In this document: in pieces, positions 42,497 to 52,962 of the stretch
Layout of the letters: the number at the start of each line of letters is the position of its first letter
How positions within the stretch are numbered: position 1 is the first letter of the stretch
From: Caenorhabditis elegans
Taxonomy: Eukaryota > Nematoda > Chromadorea > Rhabditida > Rhabditidae
Reading direction: 5' to 3'
Assembly (NCBI RefSeq): GCF_000002985.6
Contig: NC_003279.8
Span: 9,300,001 to 9,364,000, forward strand
Length of the DNA: 64,000 bases
Made by a program: the position numbers and the translations under genes
The notes under the pieces: generated by a model
Told to the model about the DNA's origin: nothing
What the model saw: only the letters and a program-made list of their open reading frames with translations
Databases searched by the model: none

Positions 42497-44723
42497 CTGA
42501 AATAAAACGAGACTTAAATATATTAATTGAATGTTTTTCAAAAATTATCGAAAAATGATGCGACAATAAAATAATAAAACAAATGGGGTTACGGTAGCTT
42601 ATCGATTTTTCCTTGAAAATACGGGGCGAAATGAATTTGAATGTATCTGAAGATATTTTTAAAGAGTTTTTTGTAATAAATTTGTTAAAATTTTATTTGA
42701 TAGAAGAATTCACTGAAAACACTTATTTTTAGATGAAAACTCGTAATTTTATGTGTTGGGTCTCGTCACGAACACAAAATTTTTCCAACCGACTATGCGC
42801 CTTTAAGGATTACGGTACGGTTCTCTATCTCAAAAATTGTTTTACCAAACATTTTTTGCGACATAATTTGTTTTTTCGATAAATTTTCAAAAAAAATTAA
42901 ACAAAAAAATCTGAAACATTTTTCCTTCCAAAAAATTCAATACGGAAGTAAGTTTTTGAGCAGCTCCTTAAAAAGTGATGGAAATGGCAAACATTTTAGG
43001 CTTTGTGAAAGCTTTACAGGGATTTAATCGAAGCAATAGAAACCGGGAAGCGAAAATTGAAGAATGCGAAAAACACTAACTAAATAAACATCTCGCGTTG
43101 GATTAATCAAAGTAAAATAAACAAAAACGCCCCTTTTTTCGAAATTGTAGGAGTTTTCTGGACAATTCTCTAGGTTTTCCAGGCCAAAAACTTAAAGTTG
43201 GAATTTGTCTTAGGATCACATTTTACACCGAGTGATTTTTACTATGTGGCCGCGACATACAAAAACACGGCCACCTTCCTAAAAGGAGCTATGGTCATTT
43301 TCTCGAAAATCTGCTCGTTGAAATAACTTGGTCGGCAAGCTTCACAAAGTTCTGAAGTGAAAAATTAAAGATGAATCACTGGCCGAATTTTTGGACTTTC
43401 TAGGCCACGTAGCAAAAACCAATATATTGTACGAATTATGTTCTGGATGAACCATATAAAAGATACATGTCTAACTATTCATTGCTAATTTTTATTAAAT
43501 ATTACATGTCCGGATATCTGGAAGCAAAGTTTCATGAATTTCGTTTCAATTACTGATTTTTATTTCTAAGACTTATTGAACTTGTGACCTTTTGACCTAA
43601 AGTCTCAAAATATCATAAAGGGGCGTGACATATCTTTTTCATATCAAGACAGATTCTAACAGATATACATTGGAAGTAACTTCAATTCATTTTTTGAAAA
43701 AAAAATCGCAAAAACCTATGGGACATTGAACACGGTGGGAACGATAAAAGTGTGTGTATGTCTGTGTGTGTGTGTAGAAGTCTTTTTCCCCTCTTTCCTC
43801 TCCATTTCTCTAAATTTCCACCCCTAGGCTGCCCCGCTGTCTCCCCCAGGCGCCCCAAATGTCTGTAGTCTCTTCGTCGTTCCCACTCTCTACACACCTG
43901 GGGGTGAGCGCCGCGCCGAAGGACTGCTGGGGGTAGGCTGCACGAGAGTGGACAGATGGTTAGAGAAAGAGTGAAAACTCTTTTTTTTTTGCGGAAAAAA
44001 GGGGAAGAAGGGGAAGACGAAGAGACCAAAGTGTTTCTCTTTCACTGGGCTCAGTGCTTTTGATCTCTGCGTGTCTCTAGTTTGTTCTCTCTTTCTCATT
44101 CTTTTTTCCATTCAGTGTTCCCCTCTCACCCCCAGTGATCTTCTCCGCCGCGCCGTCGTCGCAAAAACAGAATTTCGTGCCAAAAGTGCAAGGCCTCATG
44201 TTTGAAAGAGTAGTGTACTTTTTCACTTTTTTCGCAAAAAAAGGAGAAGAAACGTCGCGAAGCGTGCGTTTCTTTTTTTAATACCTCAGACCGAAACTAA
44301 CCAAACAGGAATTGTGAATGAAATAAGAAATACAAATTAAGGCGAACAGTGAAAAATGAAGACCTCTATTACATAGTCGTCTAAAGATGGGAGTTTTCGA
44401 CATACCATAGGCGCATTGGTCTCGCCACGCGGACAACAAATTACCGTATCTCATGTCTAATTATGGGCCGTTATTGAATCATATTTTAAAAATTGAATCA
44501 AAAATTGCTGTCAAGATTTTTAAAACAAAATTAGGATGCAACAATCGTTACAGTAATAATCGTTACAGTAGCTCCTTGTCTGCGTGGCAAGACCCATGCG
44601 CGTAAGATATGCCGAAAATTCTCATATTTAGACGCCTACCTAATCGTGCTGTTTCCGTTAAATATAGCACTAATATACATATGTACATTTATAGATCAAA
44701 TTTGCACTATTTAAAAAAGACAA
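42497..44723. other. upstream region of lin-41, with microsatellite and inverted repeat
   Basis: Likely lin-41 promoter and first intron(s). It holds dispersed-repeat fragments (GGTCTCGTCACG..., near 42759), a (TG)n stretch at about 43748-43776, and a compositionally distinct C/T- and GC-richer block at about 43780-44170 that may mark a transcription start. The inverted repeat at 44378-44634 is listed separately. Confidence 0.5.
44378..44634. repeat. 257-bp inverted-repeat element
   Basis: The left arm CGTCTAAAGATGGGAGTTTT followed by CGACATACC and GGCGCATTGGTCTCGCCACG is mirrored with mismatches by the right arm ending AATATTTAGACG-type sequence at 44634. The loop is AT-rich and contains a short duplicated ATCGTTACAGTA. 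It shares the GGTCTCGCCACG word with other repeats in the window. Confidence 0.75.
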
Positions 44724-47700
44724 TTAAAAATCATTTATTGTGATAAACTTGATTGCCTCACGAATCACGTTGGTCACTGCTTCTTTTGTACATTCTCCTC
44801 TGTAAATATTTTCAAAAAATGCTCGGCTTCAAAATAAAAGATAAACTCACTCAAAAGGTGGAATATGAATAAGAAGTGTATTGATCGGTCGTTCACGGAG
44901 GGATAAGTAATACAAATAACCGCCAACTGATCTAAATTGCAATCATTAAAAAAAGCAAAAAAAAAAATTAAAAAGAAAACAAACCTTCCCGGTTCCTGAG
45001 ACTTCCCAACTGTTAATCCACCAAATTTTTCTCCATCTAATCCACACTTTTCAGTGACATCTTCTATCAAAAAATCAAAATCAATAAATGGCTTTAATGA
45101 CTTTCTATCATCCGCATCTTCATAATTTTCAGAGGAAATCGTATTTCCTTCTGGAACGAATCCATTCACATCTTTCTTAACATAACCATCTGAGAATGCT
45201 TTTTCCTCGAAAAGAACTCTGTTTTTGACAGAGTGTGCAGCAAGATGGAGCACTTCCTGAACAAACAATATTTACTGGTGTTGCATTGGATAAGATATTA
45301 TTTAAAAAAATAAATTAAATCTCTCTAAATAAAACCAAAAAATGTTTTACTTTACCAGATGATTTCTTATATTTTTCTTTGTGAGTTACAGTAACTCTAT
45401 CATACCACTACCCTGAACTATCAATACTCTACAACGTGACGTCTTTAGATGATATTTTTTGCTATATCTTGCATGGGTCTCGTCATGCGCACAAATGATT
45501 ACTGTACTGATTGTGAGTACTTTTTCCACTTCTACGACTTTAAAGAGGGTGTAATGGTCTACTGAAAACATTATCACCTTTATACTTCTACGAAATAAAA
45601 AGTTTGTGTCTAAGTGATTATTTTCAGTGTGAGTTAATGAATAGGCATATAGTTAAAGAATGAGAGTACAGTTGTTATATTTACAATCAATATTGTCAAA
45701 ACTCACATCCGGATATTTTTCTCTCAATTCTGGGACTTTTTCTGCAACTGTTTCATATGAAACCGGGAACTTGTGAACCGTAAATCTGACGTCTGAAAAT
45801 AAATTAATTCGAGATATTTTATTCCTGCGGGGATGTTTTAAATATGAAATTGTCTTTAATTTGAAATAAAATTCCGTCTCTTAAAATCTAAAAGCGCATG
45901 ATTAGTAGTTGGTCTATGACATAATTAGATCTAATACCTAAACTTGAGCAGTCTCATTTTTAGTTTCAAAAAATATTTTTTTTCCTAATGAAGTATCTTC
46001 GTAATGAAGGTAATGATTAGCAGAAACAAAAAGCCAACAAGATAGATGGAAAAGAAAACCAATTATTTTTTATAAGGGATTTATGAGATGTGTTGAGGAT
46101 TAAGTGAAAAATAAAGATTTTTAGATTTTCCTCTTTACAATTAAATATACAGTGCGTCCAACTTCTATAGCACCCCCCCCCCCCCCCCCCTCCAATTCGG
46201 CCGTTTGTTCAAAATTTTTTTGGAAAAGTGTTAGTGCAGTTCGATAGCAAATGTTGAAAAACCTATGCTCCCCAATTTTTATCATGATATCTCAAAAATC
46301 ACGGAAATTAGGTCAAAATATCTGAAAAATGGCCGTCCAACTTCTATAGCACCCCCTCTGATTTTTGACAAATTTCTGAATATTCGGGGTTTTCTTCGTA
46401 GTTAATGAATTTATTTTGTAAATAACTTCACACCAAAATAATCAGGTGGTTTCACTTTCACATTTAAAAAATAAATATAACACTTGGAAACACGTGGAAT
46501 GCCTGGGATTGTCCTGGAACGTTCTTATTTGCTTCAGAGGCCATATCTCGGCTCCCAATGATTTTCGCAGCACCAAAATTGATCAAAATGTTCTTCTCCG
46601 TCTATTCATTACTATGTAATTAGTTGTAGAAAGCATTTATTCATATGAACCAAATGATAAAGGGAGCAACTTCAGTGGTTTTTAAAAGGTTCGATTTAAC
46701 CATGAAAACGAGCGTTCGGAGGCGCAGAGATAATGGTTGGGAATACATTTTCGACTAAAAATTACTACATTATAGCAAAAATTAAAAATTATTTTATATG
46801 AACAACAAATCCGTGGAAATCCATGGGTAAATCAGATGCCAGACATCTACAATCGCAGGTTCAATGTTTTGTCTGGTAGATTTTGCATTACTTGACCAAA
46901 AAAAGATTCAATGAGCGAATTCGCTAAATTTAAAGGGGGAGTAGAGTTTGTGGGGAAATATATGTTTCTGACTCTAATTGTGCTCCTGATACCGAATATC
47001 GATGTGAAAAAAATTAAAAAAATTTCCCTGATTTTATATTAATTTTTAAAATCCGCAAATCCATTGGATGCCTATATGTGAAATTTCAAACGCAAGATTT
47101 TCCCGCCAGAGACGCCCCGCCCACGAAACCGTGCCGCACGTGTGGGTTTACGAGATTAATTTTTTCCTTCTATTTTTATTCAATTTTATGCCGATTTTTT
47201 CCATTTTTTCGCTGTTTTATATCGAAAATGTTGTTATTTAACGTTAATTTATGCCTTTTTATTGATAAAAATCAACAATATTCCATGTAAAGGAAAAAAC
47301 AATAACAAAAAAAAACAAAAATTGAAGTTTGTCCTTGGGTGCACTACGAATCAACGTATTCCGGATATCTGGAATGTTAAATGTTTGTATTAATGTGGAG
47401 AACTTTCGTTATTGTGATTTGTAAAGGAAATATGATGAGTATTTGGATGAAAATTGGAATTTACAGACTAAATCGACAAACTGTTGATTTTTTAAAGATG
47501 TTTTAGGCCTAATTTTTTAGCGAACGGAATGCTTTTCACTTTTAAATTGTTTTTTGAAAATGTTTTTTAAATGAAATGCTCACTTTTCCTAGAAACGTTG
47601 TGTCGCCGTAATTTTCCTTGTTTTCCGTCGATTTTGTGCTGAAAATGGAACTTTACATGGAATTTTGTTGATTTTTATCAATAAAAAGGCATAAATTAAT

Positions 47701-49665
47701 GTTAAATAACAGCATTTTCGATATAAAACAGCGAAAAAATGGAAAAAATCGGCATACAATTAAATAAAAATAGAAGGAAAAAATTAATCTCGTAAACCCA
47801 CACGTGCGGCACGGTTTCGTGGGCGGGGCGTCTCTGGCGGGAAAATCTTGCGTTTGAAATTTCACATATAGGCATCCAATGGTTTTGCGGATTTTAAAAA
47901 TTAATATAAAATCAGGGAAATTTTTTTAATTTTTTTCACATCGATATTCGGTATCAGGAGCACAATTAGAGTCATAAACATATATTTCCCCACAAACTCT
48001 ACTCCCCCTTTAACTTGAGTTATAAATACAACTAGCAAAATCGTCATTTGGAAAGGTATATCTTACTTTTCTGTCTAAAATTTTCGAATGTTAGCTTGAA
48101 AAAAAGACTTGCGGCTCTTTTTTGAGCGGTCTCATGATCTTTTCCGTATAAATTTTCAAAGACTTCTATTCAAAATCGAAGCTTCAAAGACATTTGAGCA
48201 GGATGAGCGGAAGTTCTGTACAATACGAAATCAAAACCTTCAGCTCTGCGCCTCCGAACGCTCGTTTTCATGGTTAAATCGAACCTTTTAAAAACCACTG
48301 AAGTTGCTCCCTTTATCATTTGGTTCATATGAATAAATGCTTTCTACAACTAATTACATAGTAATGAATAGACGGAGAAGAACATTTTGATCAATTTTGG
48401 TGCTGCGAAAATCATTGGGAGCCGAGATATGGCCTCTGAAGCAAATAAGAACGTTCCAGGACAATCCCAGGCATTCCACGTGTTTCCAAGTGTTATATTT
48501 ATTTTTTAAATGTGAAAGTGAAACCACCTGATTATTTTGGTGTGAAGTTATTTACAAAATAAATTCATTAACTACGAAGAAAACCCCGAATTTACAGAAA
48601 TTTGTCAAAAATCAGAGGGGGTGCTATAGAAGTTGGACGGCCATTTTTCAGATATTTTGACCTAATTTCCGTGATTTTTGAGATATCATGATAAAAATTG
48701 GGGAGCATAGGTTTTTCAACATTTGCTATCGAACTGCACTAACACTTTTCCAAAAAAATTTTGAAAAGCTCCAAACGGCCGAATTGGAGGGGGGTGCTAT
48801 AGAAGTTGGACGCACTGTATGTTAAATGTGAAATAGCGCCAGAAAATTGTTCAAAACTACTCGTATGGTACAAAACATCAATGGTTCCAAAAATTTTCTG
48901 AAATTTATTTTTTGCGATCAGAAATAAACAATTATTCCGTTTCCGCCTATCATAATTTTGGAAGTTGACCGAAAAAGGCGATATACATATATCATAGGGC
49001 TTCAAACATGCAAGAATACCTTGAATATTAAAAAAAAAAAGGTTTTGTTCAAAAGTTGATCAATTGTCAAAGTTTTGAAATATTAGAGTGTTTTACTAGT
49101 ATTTAGGTATTTGGTTTTATTCACCCGTTTTGAACATAAATATTTTAACACTTCATCGTTTAACTCGGAACACTCAACTTACTCTCTATTTCTTCTTTAA
49201 GTAGTTCATCAATTACAACCGACGATGGGTTGTAATCCAAATCTTCAAATTGACCATCAAATGCTGAACACTTTCTATGCTTTTTTATATGTAAGAGAAG
49301 AACACTTACCTGTGATGACAACATCTCTGGTGTACTGAAAATTATTATTTAATTTTTTTTCATTAGAAAGTCTTACCTGATGATCCACTAGAATCCTATC
49401 ACACGCTGGTGATATATTCATTGTATTTTCTGCATCCTCTATGTTTTCCTTATCTTCCTGAAAAATGTTAACGCGTGAAAAAGAAGAGTTTTTATAAAAT
49501 TGGGTCAACTTACTTGATTTCCAATTGGAATTGGATCGGAAACTGGAGTCATTGTCATCATGCTTCTTTTTTTTGTCTGGAAATGAAAATATTAAACAAG
49601 AATTGTTATTATCAGGAACAAGAGCACTGAGAGACAAGGTCAATTTTGTCACCAGTACTCATCAT
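44724..49665 (-). CDS. pyroglutamyl-peptidase-I-like protein, paralogue A (catalytic Cys lost)
   Basis: Peptidase C15 fold. Secure minus-strand exons: 49377-49457, 49310-49334, 49183-49263, 45707-45792, 44985-45256, 44851-44931 and 44724-44799. An upstream piece (49514-49577) and a first exon from an ATG at 49665 (MMSTGDKIDL...) are probable; the 5' splice choice is uncertain. The N-terminal loop, TGFGPF in true enzymes, reads TAFDGQFEDLDYNPSS. The Glu of LFEEKAFSDGY is kept, as is His in LLIHIPP. The catalytic RYLC block, however, reads RSVGG, with Gly in place of the nucleophilic Cys. It is therefore predicted to be inactive as a peptidase. The 3390-bp intron 45793-49182 contains a 2.7-kb foldback element. 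It is the most downstream of three tandem same-strand paralogues. Confidence 0.82.
46173..46190 (+). repeat. 18-base poly-C tract
   Basis: Eighteen consecutive C residues in the left arm of the foldback element. The mirrored position of the right arm has only six G. A G-tract of this length on the complementary strand can form a G-quadruplex. Confidence 0.95.
46931..48012. mobile_element. 1.08-kb palindromic element nested in the foldback transposon
   Basis: Ends TAAAGGGGGAGTAGAGTTTG and its inverse, with arms of about 350 bp each (to about 47290, and from about 47655). The loop is about 360 bp. The outer DNA on either side (46745-46930 and 48013-48244) is not mutually complementary, so this palindrome is best read as a separate insertion in the loop of the larger element. 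TA at both edges is compatible with a TA target duplication. Confidence 0.78.
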
Positions 49666-50361
49666 TTTGATAACTGAAGTTTTCTGTCATTTTGAGAGCT
49701 TTATCTTTGAGATACACAAGCAGACACCTCGGAGGGTGGGCACATTATCACATGAAGATAGTTGTTTGTTTGTTTGTTTAAAAGTTTAAATTCCACGTGG
49801 GTGAACTTATGTTCTTTTAGAAATCAAGATGATCCTTTGCTGAAAATCAAACATTTGGAAATCAAAAAGTTATTTTGAGATACTTTTTCAATGTCATGGG
49901 GGCAGAATTTTTATAATCACAAATTAAAAGGTGACCTATCATTTGTTGAATGACTCTCTCCAACAAAAAATTTGGAATAAAACCGATCGGAAAAAAAAGT
50001 CGCATCAGACAACTTCTCAACCAACTCTAGCCACTTTTGGTTTTGGCAATTATATCTAAAGTTGGTTGAAAAGTTGCGGCAAATTCGCAAGCTTATTTGA
50101 GACTTTTCCTGTTCCTGACCGCAAAATAATCTAATTTAAATTTTCTTGAAATTTTCCGAATCTTCCAGACATTCCATTATGTCCCTATAGCTCCCAGTAA
50201 AAAATGGCTGTTAGACGTTTTGCACGCCTCTCGGAGAATGTACTCTTTCATTATAAATGTTAAACAAATTGTTGAAAATATAACCAATTTATTCAGAAAT
50301 CAGAAATCTGGAAATCGAATAAAAAATCAAAAAATTTCGTGTAAATTTTAGTTTATTGGCT
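49666..50361. other. intergenic between paralogues A and B
   Basis: AT-rich. A small imperfect inverted repeat (ACAACTTCTCAACCAACT near 50008, inverse near 50060) and a (GTTT)n run near 49762 are the only structures noticed. The paralogue A promoter is expected here. Confidence 0.5.
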
Positions 50362-52598
50362 TTATGTGGCAGCATCAATAATTTCTTTAACAACATTGAC
50401 AACGGCTTCCTTTGTACATTCTCCTCTGCAATAATGTGTTGAAAAATGATTTTTCATAATTAAAAAGACAACATTTGGAAGGGCGTTCAAGACAAGACTT
50501 TGAGATCTTGCGTTCAAGACAAGACTTTTTTCTGAACTGACCCAAATGGCGGAACATGGATGAAAATACTATTCTTGGTACTTTTTTGAAGTGATAGATA
50601 ATAAGAATATGCTCCAATTGATCTATAAGTTTTTGTTAAATGCTCAAAATTAAAAATAAACTTACCTTCCTGGATCTTCAGACACTTCAACTTTCAATCC
50701 TCCAAACTTTACCCCATCTAATCCACATTTTTCTGTCACTTTCTTCACCACATCCATACAGTCTATGATAGTTTCCAGGGTATTATCAACACTTTCACAT
50801 GAAACTTTATTTCCTTCTGGTAAATATCCTTTTTCATCTTTTTGATGATATCCACTTTGAAATGCTTTTTTTTCCACATAAATTGTATTCTTCACCAAAT
50901 GAGTCTCAAAGTGAAATGCCACCTCAAATATTTCAAAACTATTATACAGGGTGACCCATAACTATGGAGACTGGAGTAGACGTTCACCTAGTTTTTGAGC
51001 ACGTATTACTTTTTTGAACGCTGTAGATTTTTGAGTCTGGACGTTTCGAAAATAGTTATTTACACATAAATTCTCACATTTTTAATGCACAAAAAAATTG
51101 GAACCTCATAACTTGCAACAGTATGCGTTTTTAATATTTTTCCACAAAGGGAAGAAAAGTTAATATGATTAAATGTCAATATTATCAAAAAAATCCCTTA
51201 CCTTCCCTGCTATGTAATGGGGTTATTCAAGTAATGTAGCAAAATGTATTAAAATACATTTGTGACGTCACAAATGTATTTAAATACATGTTTTTATATA
51301 CTTGAATAAGGTTGTGACGTAATTTTTCTACACTTTTTAATTTTCCGACACTACTTGAATAACCCCATAAAGTAGAATGTAATATTTTTTTGAATTTTCA
51401 GATTAAACTTTTTTGTATTTAATAGAGAGTAATAAAGTGCGTTTCAATACGAACTCTCAAACTAAAAACATTTCAAAAATCATTTTGAGACCTCTGAGAT
51501 CTGAAAGAGCAACTAGAAAGGACAACAGAAAGCAAATAATCCACGAAGATGCGTGCCAGCGACATTTTTAAAAGGTTTACTGCTTCATACAAGTTGATAA
51601 TTTAAAAGCGTAATTTCATATTTTGCTTATTACAGTGTGGTTAACAATATCCGATTGCTAAAAGAATTAGGGAATGCTTACATCATATCTCAAGAGAGCC
51701 AAAAACTGTCTCCATAATCAAGGGCCATGTAATTAAAAAAGGATACTTACAACTCCAGGGCATTCAAATAATTCATCAATTTTCTGTTTTAATGGATCAT
51801 AGGATAACGGAAATTTGATGAGGAAGATCATCTTGTCTGAAAACTTCATTTGTTTCAGCATTTTATTAACTTCTAAATTAAGATATAAAAAAGAAACTGA
51901 CCAGAATATTGTTCAGAGCAAATTTGTTCCATGACATCATTGGATGGATTTGTCGCATTTTCAGAGGTTTCAAAACCAACTATTGCTATTCCTTTTATCT
52001 GAAATAATGATAATTCAGCAATTTTTGTTGTAGAAATTTGAAAAAATTGTTTTCTAAAATTGGAAAATGGATATTTCTGGAATAAAAAAGTTTTTTTAAT
52101 ATTAAATGTTTTTTTTTTGGAAAATTGAAAAACGAAATTTTTTTTTTTCGATTTCAGGAAAAACTCCAACTTTTAATATTTTTTAGGCGTTTTTTTGTTG
52201 AAAATTTTTTTTCTAATAAAGAAACACCATATTTTCAAAAAAAACATCGTTTTTTCTCATACTTAATAAAACTTTTGATTAAAAAAATCGGAAATTTGCA
52301 AAGTCTTGTTTTCAGTAAAAAGTACAGGGCTTTATATACGGTGGTTTCTGATTTTTTTATTCAAACAAACTTGTTTTGTTCACATACCATCACAACTTCA
52401 CGAGAATGTGGAAATGGAATATCACACATTGTCAAAATATCTGAAATCTCTCCTTCGCATCCTACCTGGAAAAATAACTTAACCCTTTCAGTTAATAAAC
52501 TCACAAACATCCAAAACTGGAAATACAACAGTTATTTTTTAAGTTTCAAATCATAGTTTTACCCTTATGATCTTCAAAATGAAACTTACCCCCATCAT
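50362..52598 (-). CDS. pyroglutamyl-peptidase-I-like protein, paralogue B (catalytic Cys lost)
   Basis: Seven minus-strand exons (52590-52598, 52388-52465, 51902-51998, 51751-51836, 50666-50922, 50542-50622, 50362-50425) give 223 residues. Exon 1 is only 9 bp, coding MMG. The C15 TGFGPF loop has decayed to VGFETSENATNPS. E107 (IYVEKKAF) and H198 (IFIHVPPF) match the catalytic Glu and His positions, but the nucleophile block is RSIGA instead of RYLCx, so the Cys is Gly (G179). The helix after the active site, ECTKEAVVNVVKEI, is well kept. The intron 50923-51750 carries a mariner TIR fragment and a 150-bp MITE. A non-peptidase role is inferred; the fold assignment rests on the strong similarity to paralogue C. 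Confidence 0.85.
50946..51010. repeat. mariner-type terminal repeat fragment
   Basis: ACAGGGTGACCCATAACTAT preceded by TAT resembles a Tc1/mariner terminus but differs from the element at 570-1855. No matching inverted end was found nearby, so it looks like a relic or a solo end. Confidence 0.55.
51218..51367. mobile_element. 150-bp MITE, copy 2
   Basis: Same length and termini as the copy at 15722-15871, again flanked by TAA on both sides, with only a few base differences (for example TGTATTAAAATAC against TGTACTTAAATAC). It is inserted in intron 4 of paralogue B. Confidence 0.9.
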
Positions 52599-52962
52599 TT
52601 TTAAATTGAAACAAAAGTTAGAGATTTGGTGGGGCCAAAACTTTTCTCTGCAACGTGATAGTAGTGTCTTTGAGAGATATATTTTCTTATAGCTGTCTGA
52701 ACAGAAATGTGTGTATCTTTTATCGAATGAAATCGAAATCAATATTTCTTTGAAAAGGCGCACCATAAATCATTTTTAGTGGCATTCTCTGAGCTAAAAT
52801 TACTTTATCAAAAACCACTATCTTTTCAAACTAGCTGCCCGTGATTTTCTGTCGAATCCAGTTTACTAAAATTAACTTTCAAGAGAAATTTCGAAAATTT
52901 ATATAAACATAATATCACAGTAAAAAAATCTAAATACTTCTTGACCCAAAGAATTATCACAT

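Larger units (their letters stand above)
46150..48817. mobile_element. 2.67-kb foldback transposon with TA target duplication
   Basis: The left end CAGTGCGTCCAACTTCTATA is inverted at the right end, with TA immediately outside both (46148-46149, 48818-48819). The outer arms are about 590 bp each (46150-46740 and about 48245-48817) and contain a second, internal copy of the CCAACTTCTATAGCACCCC end motif near 46330 (inverse near 48625). The centre is occupied by a second palindrome, 46931-48012. No transposase-like frame exists. It lies in an intron of paralogue A. Confidence 0.9.

Noticed and set aside
43748-44170. TG microsatellite and CT-rich block considered as coding or ncRNA
   Set aside because: Simple-sequence composition only; kept as promoter-like background.
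47078-47865. Two near-identical 70-codon frames on opposite strands (MKFQTQDFPARDAPP...)
   Set aside because: They are the two arms of the inner palindrome read outward; no codon bias, splice sites or homology.
49275-49652. 125-codon minus-strand frame beginning MTKLTLSLSALV
   Set aside because: It reads through introns of paralogue A in a frame different from the peptidase-like exons.
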